DNA from: Branchiostoma lanceolatum
Lineage: Eukaryota > Chordata > Leptocardii > Amphioxiformes > Branchiostomatidae
DNA length: 64,000 bases
Assembly: GCF_035083965.1 (NCBI RefSeq)
Contig: NC_089725.1
Coordinates: forward strand, 30,823,925 to 30,887,924
Direction of reading: 5' to 3'
In this document: positions 23,501-31,971 of the stretch, piece by piece
Position numbering within the stretch: position 1 is the first letter of the stretch
Layout of the letters: every line of letters starts with the position of its first letter
Position numbers and translations under genes: made by a program
Notes under the pieces: generated by a model
Seen by the model: the letters and a program-made list of their open reading frames with translations, nothing else
Told to the model about the DNA's origin: nothing
The model's database searches: none

Positions 23501-26500
23501 TACCCGCTAGAAGGCCCATTATCGAACTTGACCTTCCTTTCTGTAAACCCTACCCATTCACTAATTATCATACAGAACCATCTACAGCTTCTCGAGTTAT
23601 GTTGTCCACATACAAATACACAACCACACAAAGCCCGCTGCAGGACCGATGGAAAATGCCAGGGGAATCATTTTTGAACTTGACCTCCGTTTTCACAACA
23701 TCTACACACCTATCAAAAATCATGAAGATCCATCAACGTTTCCGTCACTTCTTTTGCCTACATACAAACACACAAAACTTGAAAGTCTGCTGCAGTACTG
23801 TTGAAAAATGCTAGGTGAACCATTTTCGACCTTGACCTTCCTTTGTACAACCACTACACACCTACCAAAAATCATAAAGATTCATTGAAGGTTTCTTGAC
23901 ATACATACAGACCCACCAAATAGCTGGCTCAACCGAAAACATAATCTTCTCCGAGTACTATAGTACTCGGCGAAGATAATTACATTCTAGGAGGTGCTCA
24001 CCCTTACTGTAAATATATAGGTATAAGCATCAAAGAATATTTGGACATGAGAACAAGCAATGTATAAGAATACGACACGTTGAATTTCGATATGTTGCTC
24101 TATCCCATATGATTGTGTGTAATTAAAGTCATTTGTATGCCCCTATTCGTTTGTATGTATGTATGTATGTATGTATGTATGTATGCATGTATGTATGTAT
24201 AGATATAGTAGACCTTTCGAAAGTCGCTGTACTTTTGTTTTGTCAATAAAGATTGTATATTGTTGTAAATCCGCTCCAAACATTTTCTCACCTGAATTTA
24301 AAGACAGATCTATCTCACATCTATAGAATAAACATCTATTTCACGTTTCGAAACTACAGCCTGCTCCGTGGACATCGTCTTCGTTGTCGACGAATCCTCC
24401 AGCATATCGACCTCATGGTTCGACCGCGTCAAGCGGTTCATCGTCGACTTTCTCGACTGCTTCACAAACCTTAACGACGTCTGGGTGAGTATCTGATACT
24501 TTGTCATCATTGAAATCGGTGCTACATGTACCTCCACTATCCAAATCATCCGTAAAAATTATGTTGGCCACACAAGACTACATCACAGCAACACGATGTG
24601 TCCTTTTTGCTGTTTTGTTCCTCTGGGAGGGGAGGGGAGTTTGTATTCACGTTTAAACTGGGCATTTATTATGTAATTACATGCATTCATTCACTCACTC
24701 ATTTGAGCGTCTTGTCTAACATTTTGTTTTCCAAAATGTACAAGTGATAAGCGAAAATATAAGTTGAGTCCGCCTTAACTTTGTCTTTGTCCATTTATTT
24801 GTATTATTTGATGTTTTTTTTAATATAGAAAATAATGATAATAATCTACTTCCGATAATGATAATAATTTACTTCCGTTGGCAATCTCTGAAACACTTTT
24901 TACATATTGTGCTCTCATCCTGTTTACCTGCTACTTACACACAAAAACATGCACCCAGATACATAGTTGAATGGGCGTCAGAAGGATGACGGCTGAGACA
25001 CAACGATTACCGGTTTCGACCTTTTATTCAAAAGTCTTCATCAGAAATGACAAAGAGTGGTACCGCACTTCCTTTTATAGCCTCTAGTTGAAGTCAGGTC
25101 AGGGCATTCTACTCCCTGCTTTAATTTGGTCAGAAACATAACCCAGAAACATAACACTCCTAGCGAAGATGAAAATGGCTTACAGTATTTTCTTGTCGCT
25201 TGTGACATAGGTTGGAGTTATTCCATACCACTGGGTGCCGAGGACATACCTTCGTTTGAGCCCAGCTACCGATCGTGACCCCTTCGATTTCAACCAGTTG
25301 ATGCAGAAGGGAGGCCAAACCCGAGCCGGGCTGGCTATTCGCTTCATGAAGGACACGGTTAGTTAAAAAGTTAAAATCCTCCCACACCATTATTGATGTA
25401 TAGGGCGGTGCCCATCTCCGTTTCATAGCCCTGGGGCCACACTGTGGTGCAATCACTGCAGCAGGGGGCTAGTCCACTGGCAGTGGAGTGTGTTTAACTT
25501 CCATACTGTTTCAGAAGTATGTACCATTTTTATCAAGTCTTTGGTATGACTCAATGCGCCTCTTGTCCAGAGGTGCCCTACGTGGGACTTGAACCCCAGT
25601 CCTTCTGGTCCAAGTCATTTGAACCAGATGTGGCAGAGTAGCAAAGGCGCAGACCACTACACCACAGGGACACCCCGAAGGACACGGTACGACTAGCATA
25701 TTTGGAATCATTTGTATCATTGTCTTTCTTTTAAAAACAGTTGAAGTTGTCATCCTCTACTGAAGTGGGGGGGGGGGCATTTTTCACTGTTTTCTTTTTT
25801 GTGTGTATTGATTAATGCCTGTCAAGCGGTATGGCCAGATTAAACCGGGGTCATCAGCCACTCTTATCAATAAGTGTGATGGGTACAAACACCGGACGGA
25901 CGGTTTAATGTCCCCTCTGTGGACTGTTTCTCCACTTTTAACATATCGGTCGAAGTTAACTGGTTCAAGGCGATGTTGAGTCTACATATGCTACCATTTC
26001 TATTCAAACGGTTGTTACTTACAACAGTGCGGTGATGATAAGGAACCTTTATTGATATTGACTTTTATTGTACAAGAAAAACTGTATCAAAACTCTTTTG
26101 AATGGAGCTATTTCGCTCTTTGAATTCGTTTTGGTTAACTTGTTTTATTTTTCATTTTTTGTTTATTTAGTCTGATTTCCGTATAGGGGTCCCTCGAGCG
26201 GCGGTCGTCTTGACAGACGGACAAAGCGCCAGCCCAGTGCAGGTATGAACCACTCAATATGTAAACAGTTGATCTGTTCCAACACAGCAGTAATAATTTT
26301 CGGCCGTTTCCACCACAGCCCTCCTCATGTTTGAATGGCCAATTGTTGAAAACAAGGGACCTTGAATATAACAGAGAATGTCTAGACGCTAGAAATTCCT
26401 CCCAAGATTGTAAAAGCCCATTCTCATCCCATACTATATACTCTTGTATTAGGTAGTGTAGCCTTATAAAACTGTACTTATGTACCCAGCAGATGCCATA

Positions 26501-28254
26501 CTTTGTACCGTGTACAATTGTTGTGCAATGAAATTATACATCATATCCAAGCAGGAGAAAAGCTTGGCTAAACTTGTTGAAGACTTGGTCCTCCTACCTT
26601 CTTCTTGGACTTTTTGGGTTAAATCTGGTTTTGAGATTACCAGTATCATCACCTCTTAAGGGGTGTCCCAAGAAGTGCACCAGTCTTCGGCCATCCTACA
26701 GCTGACTGAATTAAAGAATGAAGAACTATGTAAATTGATCAAATGTCGTGTGGTATCATCTTTTTAGGCGGAAGCTGACGCAGCAAGGGCCGCCGGAATC
26801 GAGCTGTACGCTGTCAGTATTGGAGATCTCGTGGACAACGCTGAGCTTGAGGTCATCGGTGGGAGCTCCGACCACGTGTTCAACAGCGACGACCCCTGCA
26901 ATGTTGCCACCCGTATACTAGCGGACCTTTGCGATTTAACAGGTAAATTCAAGAGTTCGGAGTCCTCATACCTCCACGAAACGCCCTTGCTGTTCCAAAA
27001 AAAGCTGCTAGGGGGCCCAAACATACACCACTTTTTCCTGACATCAAAATCTATCTGCAACCCGAAAAAAAACCATAGCGTGTCCACGACAAAAGATCTT
27101 TAAGAGACCGGAAGTTCTGCTACATACGAAGGAGAGCTTGACCTTTGTCTTTCCAAGACCTAACCACGTAACAAATATCATTGCAATTCATCCAGAGATT
27201 CTTACGTTGTGCTAACCACAAATATCCGGAAACACAAAAACAAAGACCGACGCACACACAAACACACCTCAATTTTCACGGAGGTGATGATTATCATACA
27301 TGACCAGAACACGAAATATGACAAATTTTTCCTGCAGTATCATAATAAGACGTTAGGAGGTCCACATACAAAATATCGTCTGGATCTCTCCACAATAAAC
27401 AAACAAACAAGACAGAACCGAAGACAAAACCTTCTTGGTGATGGTAACAGTATGATCTATCTTTTATCTACTACCTCATGTTATAAGTTAATTCAAGAAT
27501 GCTGCATGATGGTCGAAATGTTAAAAATGACGGTCACACACTACAAATGATTATACTTGATATTGAATTAACTTCCCGGTATATCCCAAAGTAACTTTAA
27601 CTGCTATTGATTCAAAATCAGGCCGAAATAACGAATCAAATGATGCTATTTTCCTATATGACGTATCCCCAGGATGCCCTGATGATGAGCCCATGGTCTA
27701 CTGCTTTGCTGACCCCTGCACTGTGACCGCCTGCCCCGCCACGCCTGACGCCACCTGTGTGTCCAACTACTGCGGCGGCTGCCATGCCGACTTCTTCGAC
27801 AGAGACGGCGAACCAGCTTGTAAGAATTCATTTCTTTATGCAGTTTTTTTGTTTCTCAACGTGGTTCTGATTTGTTTTAGCTATTTGGGCACGCTAACTT
27901 GATTATATGGATGACATCCGCACGTGCATCAACTTCCGCCCGACTTCAAAAAAAGTGTGCGACCATGCTGTAAATTGTACAAAGAACCTGCAAGATGAGC
28001 AAATATATGCTGTCTGCATAGACTACTTCATTCAAAACCAACATCAACAATGAACTGATATTGACCTTTGACCGATAGGTTGCGGAGGCCATGGACAGCC
28101 ATGTGACACCGGCCTTCCGATCGGACGAGTCGACGACTGCAGATGCCAGGGAGGCTTGCTGTGTTTTCGCAACGCGGGCACCATCGACAAGGGGACGTGC
28201 CAGACCCAGGAGTGGGTGAATGACAACGGAGGACTCCCTAACGTACGAGGATAA
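20506..28254 (+). CDS. Secreted von Willebrand factor A domain protein with cysteine-rich tail, at least seven exons
   Basis: Exon 1 (20506 to about 20651) encodes a signal peptide (MPWKLLLPALVMVVAIHETV) and a Pro-rich linker. Exons 24360-24484, 25211-25357, 26171-26242, 26768-26942, 27673-27819 and 28079-28254 join in perfect phase. They give one VWA domain with a complete metal site: DESSS, the Thr of KGGQTRAG and the Asp of VLTDGQS. Two cysteine-rich modules follow (27,673-27,819, with FADPCTVTACP and NYCGGCHADFFD; 28,079-28,254, with CGGHGQPC and DDCRCQGGLLCF), then a stop. VWA domains of this type bind proteins through a divalent cation, so an extracellular matrix or plasma-like role is likely. 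One problem remains: the best donor of exon 1 leaves phase 2 but exon 2 needs phase 1, so a small exon between 20,652 and 24,359 is probably missing from this model. I do not recognise the exact orthologue. Confidence 0.8.
22553..22735 (-). mobile_element. Truncated ACCTTCGCC-family element
   Basis: Begins on the plus strand with ACTAGAGTTCCACGAACAC and CTTCGCCAAA, the reverse complement of the terminal end of the full element at 3,648-4,686. Only the end plus a short body remains. Confidence 0.55.
23260..23985 (-). mobile_element. ACCTTCGCC-family element, minus strand
   Basis: It shows the family phrases reversed (CTAGGGGGCCCAAAC, ACCTACCAAAAATCAT, repeated ATTTTTGAACTTGACCTTCC blocks) and ends at TTCGCCGAGTACTATAGTACTCGG-type hairpin sequence near 23,950-23,980. 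A three-fold internal repetition of the phrase with CATTTTCGACCTTGACC is visible. Confidence 0.6.
24970..25060 (-). mobile_element. Penelope-like/retroelement fragment with hammerhead-ribozyme-like core
   Basis: The minus strand reads CTGATGA (25,044-25,038), a 20-base hairpin (GACTTTT, loop, AAAAGGTC) and GAAA (25,017-25,014). That is the order of a hammerhead core, and the phrase is typical of Penelope-like element ends. One extra A follows CTGATGA, and stems I and III were not resolved. Activity is therefore uncertain. It lies in an intron of the VWA gene. Confidence 0.35.
25565..25668 (-). mobile_element. tRNA-derived SINE or tRNA pseudogene
   Basis: On the minus strand, GTGTCCCTGTGGTGTAGTGG carries a good box A and GGGGTTCAAGTCCCAC a good box B, followed by GGGCACC that nearly pairs with the GTGTCCC start. 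About 30 extra bases between the arms and imperfect stems argue against a working tRNA gene. It sits inside a VWA intron. Confidence 0.5.
26985..27300 (-). mobile_element. ACCTTCGCC-family element fragment, minus strand
   Basis: Contains GCTAGGGGGCCCAAAC, CATAGCGTGTCC, the run ACGTAACAAATATCATTGCA and a terminal-like CACGGAGGTGATGAT. It lies in the intron after the last VWA-domain exon. Confidence 0.5.
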
Positions 28255-30078
28255 CGTCGCTAAGGGCACGTTACCTTACGTTACCTCACGTGACGTTACG
28301 TTACCAGGCCCAGGAGTGGGAGGACCACAACGGAGAAATCCCTCCGTTACCTATTGGTTGAAACTATAGAGAAGCAATATTTCGAAGATATCATGCATCC
28401 GTGAAATATTTAGAATGTCTCATTTGGCTTGTTAAACTGTAGTTCGTTGATGATGCAAATAAAAATTTTGTCATCATTACATGTGTCCATTGATCGCTTC
28501 CTGTCACTCTTAGGTGAACGTTACTAGCATATGGAAGATAAATAACTTTGAAAACACAAACAAGACAAGTAGACAGACCATGGACAACTTCCCCTGAATT
28601 AGTGGGCTCTTTTAACAACCCCACGACCTGAAATGTCGGCCAGTTATCACATAACTTTAAGGATGATAAATGGATATAGATATGCCAATTCTAACCTCCA
28701 CTTCCTGTTACCCCAGGAACTCCCCCTACTCTGTGGCCATTTTAACTTGCTTCAATTTCTTATCTGTTGTTTCTACATTTCAGAAGTGTCTTTAAGAGTA
28801 CACCTGTGCTGGTCAGTGCCTTAGCCAGGCCTGCACCGACGTGAACACCACGACAATCTGTAGCAGGCTGACTCTAATAGTTTACGTAAGCCGAATTCAT
28901 TGGGTGATTTTATTGTATAGGCCTGGTCTTTAAAGCGCCCTCTAACTTGCGAGCTCATAACGACCTTGTCTAGTGTTCGACTTGGAACTTTATGAATAGT
29001 GCATTTCCATGCTAATGACAGTGATAATTGAGACCGCTCCATCAGTATTGATCCCGGTAGGTCAATTATGGGTAAATAAGGCTGTTGCATATAGTTGTGA
29101 GAATCTTTTGTGGGATGATGTATTTGATTTTCACAATAACACCAATTGGTTTAGCAATTTTTCTACTTATAGCAGAGACTGGGCTTTCGAGTTAAATTTT
29201 TAATCTATTATCACCCCCAAAATGTTGGTCTGTTTCTCTTTTCTGATGGCCTTATTGCTATCATAACGTTTATTTTTACTACAGAAAATAAGGCAATTTG
29301 TATTTGTAGAATTCGCTGGTAACTTATTCGCTTCAAAACATGTACTTAACACATATCTTGGTTAGCCAGATGTATCAGTGAATCCTGGCGGAGCGCCCAG
29401 CGAGCCCTGTTGGGCAGCGTGAAGGAAACTTTTACTTGTGACCACGACAGCCGGTGGCCCCCAGGACATCAGAGCCCGGCCGGGGCAACATCCCCGACGG
29501 GCATCGGCGCAATTGTGACCGAAGCATTACGGGGTTACAACGACGTCGAAGTAACCAACGGCATTTTCCCTCATAACCCATGCTCTTCGCGCCATCTGCG
29601 GTAAGACGCTGGCCGTACTGATCCACCATATCTTACATTACGTCAGACAAGACGTTTAACCTCCTTGCTTCAGACATGACAGCTGCAGACAAGGCGAGGA
29701 AAGCTGTAGATAACCCTAGCTGCCAGACAACCGCAAGTAACTTAGTTCCATTAATGAGGCGATCAACGAATATTTTTCCTAAATTTGACAGCTTCATCTG
29801 TGCGTTGTCTTCATCAGCCTAGCACTGTAATTCTCTGACCTTGGAATGTATTCCCTCGTGTCTGACGCAATCTTAGTTCCCGAATGAAAGGTATGACGAG
29901 GACGCCATGCGCCATCTTCTGTTACTGCAACAGAAGCATTGGTTGTCACCTGGTGAATACTAAACTCCACCTATCAGTAGAATGTTTCTAATCTATGCAA
30001 ATATCAAACAAACGGCCGGTCCTTGGCACGGACACCTGTTCAGGGAACTAACTTTCCCACCCTCGGTCTGGGACCGAC
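28255..30078. other. Intergenic region between VWA and IGFBP-like genes
   Basis: No gene is supported. ACGTTACGTTACC-type repeats lie at 28,266-28,300 just after the VWA stop. A duplicate of CAGGCCCAGGAGTGGG (28,305-28,320) echoes the last VWA exon (28,200-28,215), so its end is partly duplicated. A cysteine-rich reading near 28,800-28,880 (CTDVNTTTICSRL) has a stop upstream in frame and no clear splice model. Confidence 0.5.
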
Positions 30079-30937
30079 ATGAGTACGTACAATATGGCAC
30101 TCGTGAGTCTGCTCCTCCTCGTGTTGGCGGTACACCGTTCTACCCCCCTGTCCATCGCCTGTCTGTGGAGCCCCGGGTCCCTGACCAACCCGTGCCCCGA
30201 GCCCCCCGCCGACTGCGAGCTGGTCATCAGCATATGTGGGTGTCAGGTGTGCGCCAGTCTGGAGGGGGAGTCATGTGACAACGGTGCCCCGGGGTGGGTG
30301 TTGGAACTTTTACTTTAACCTTTTTCGTTGTTGTTGGTTGAGTGGTTGGTTGGTTGGTTGGTTGGTTGGTTGGTTGGTTGGTTGGTTGGTTGGTTGGTTG
30401 GTTGGTTGGTTGGTTGGTTGATTAGTTGGTTGATTAGTTGGTTGTTTGGTGGGTTGTTCGCTTTTTTTTATTTGCTTCTTTGGATTTTTTGTTTGTTTGT
30501 TTTTTGTTGTTGTGTGACCGGTCTGACGTGTGCTCCCTCCGTACGTACAGGTGTGCTAGCGGCCTGACGTGTGTTCCCTCCGTACGTACAGGTGTGGAAG
30601 CGGCCTGACGTGTGTTCCCTCCGTACGTACAGGTGTGCTAGCAGCCTGACGTTTGTTCCCTCCGTACGTACAGGTGTGCTAACGACCTGACGTGTGTTCC
30701 CTCCGTATGTACAGGTGTGGAAGCGGCCTGACGTGCGTGTACCCCACCTGTGAGGAGACGGTGCAGGAGTACGTCCAGCCTGACGGGACCGTCCTCCAGG
30801 CCATCTCCCCCTGCCTGTGGAACTGGCGCCCGGGAACATGCCAGTCCTCTCCGCTTAACGGTAACATGAACCTCTATACACAGGCCAACGAAATACGTTT
30901 AGTCCCAATCAGCACACCTTCGCACACTAACGTTTAG
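30079..30937 (+). CDS. Small secreted IGFBP-N-like cysteine-rich protein, two exons
   Basis: Exon 1 (30079-30293) encodes a signal peptide (Met-1 or Met-6 through about residue 22, [10 protein letters not shown]) and a cysteine-rich domain with [25 protein letters not shown]. Exon 2 (30715 to 30937) joins in phase 2 to give [11 protein letters not shown], which completes the insulin-like growth factor binding protein N-terminal pattern (CGC.C, later GLTCV). The tail has three more cysteines (YPTCEE, ISPCLW, PGTCQ) and the frame stops at 30,937. A donor at 30,862 (AACG then GTAACA) could instead lead to a further exon. The protein is about 145 residues, like single-IB-domain secreted proteins; the ligand is unknown. 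Between the exons lie a TTGG repeat and a tandem array of copies of the exon 2 acceptor. Confidence 0.7.
30337..30455 (+). repeat. TTGG tetranucleotide microsatellite
   Basis: About 20 nearly perfect TTGG units followed by TTGATTAG variants, inside the single intron of the IGFBP-like gene. Confidence 0.95.
30515..30714 (+). repeat. 41-bp minisatellite, each unit carrying a splice acceptor and exon 2 start
   Basis: Five units, the first partial, each ending CTCCGTACGTACAG (GTATGTACAG in the last). Each full unit begins GTGTG(C/G), then GGCCTGACGTGTGTTCC with small changes. The unit matches the first 23 bases of the true exon 2 at 30,715, so it encodes CASGLTCV-like peptides and repeats the acceptor. 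GTACGT in every unit could also act as a donor. Confidence 0.9.
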
Positions 30938-31799
30938 GCATTAAGTTTAATATCCACCGTTCTTCATATATGCTATATTTCGTAGATGCTATACAAATGT
31001 AATCCCTTATTTTCTTCTTCTTCTCTACATTGCACAGGCTTTTACCCTTCAGGGTAGGCAGTGGTAACGTGAGGTCAGACTTGAAGAAGCTGAAGCCAAG
31101 GTCAAAGGCTGAAAGAGGACCAGATTTCTCTGAATAAATACGTTCACTGTGATATGACGTCTTGCTACACGTGTCAATGTCTCCTCATTAATGAAAGATA
31201 TCCTCACATTCAGGTCAACATAAGGTCTCATGAGGGAAATCATGACACCAAGATCGAGCAATAGAGAGGCAATTAAGAATATAAAAAAAAAACGAGTTGG
31301 AAAATTATACAGGAAAGTTTTGTACCCCTAACAAATTATGCAAGAATGATAACGGGGAAAAGGCAGCCAGAAAACTCATTCTTATTGTTGACTATACACT
31401 CTTCTCCGAATACTCACACGTTTGTCCAACGCTCATAAGAAAGGGGATTATGCGTGTCATTATTTTATTACAAAGTCGTGTTAACTACAATGAACAAATG
31501 ATGTTAACTGTAATTACATATAAATATGTAAACCTATGACTTTGATCTATATAAAACCACCCCATTACATGTGACAAAGACAAAGCTATACATTTATATG
31601 CCAAGACGTAAACCTTTCCCAAGACTGCATTTTTCTTAATATCAGCAAGTGTCCGTGCAGGTAAAACGACAGCTTAGAAATAAGCTATTAGATATGTATA
31701 TTATCGTTATTGTTATATCTACCGAATAACATCTATTTCTTTTTATGTAACATTTCTTTGTTTATTTTTCTTTTGGGTAGACAAGGACGACGTCGCACC
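30938..31799. other. Intergenic DNA, nothing recognised
   Basis: AT-rich sequence without supported genes, lying between the end of the IGFBP-like reading frame and the tail-to-tail kinase gene. Short frames here lack family resemblance. Confidence 0.5.
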
Positions 31800-31960
31800 G
31801 TACTCAAGTTTTCATACCTTATATCAACAGTGACACGTACAGAGACCAATAACCCATTTTTACACTTGTGTGGAGTGGGGAAAGTCTTGTAAAATGCCTT
31901 TCCCAATGGCACAACATTGGTGGCATCAGGGGATTCGAATCCGACCCCATGACTTAACAT
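31800..31960 (-). mobile_element. SINE-like fragment with box-B-like start
   Basis: On the minus strand a GGATTCGAATCC word is followed by CCTGATGCCACCAATG, TTGGGAAAGGCATTTTACA and TTCCCCACTCCACACAAG. This body is typical of tRNA-derived deuterostome SINEs. It begins a few bases from the end of the kinase gene, so it may contribute to that gene's 3' UTR. Confidence 0.5.
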
Positions 31961-31971
31961 TTGCAGAACAT

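Larger units (their letters stand above)
20652..24359. other. Large first intron (possibly with an unfound exon) of the VWA gene
   Basis: No convincing coding exon was found. It holds two minus-strand copies of the ACCTTCGCC-family element (about 22,553-22,735, and 23,260-23,985 ending beside a short hairpin at 23,950-23,975), a poly-G run at 22,687-22,696 and an ATGT microsatellite at 24,151-24,200. Confidence 0.6.

Noticed and set aside
25565-25668. A functional tRNA gene on the minus strand
   Set aside because: Good box A and B, but extra sequence between the arms and imperfect stems favour a SINE or pseudogene.
28790-28880. Cysteine-rich stretch (CTDVNTTTICSRL) as an extra VWA-gene exon
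   Set aside because: An upstream in-frame stop and lack of a phase-consistent acceptor; the preceding exon already ends in a stop codon.
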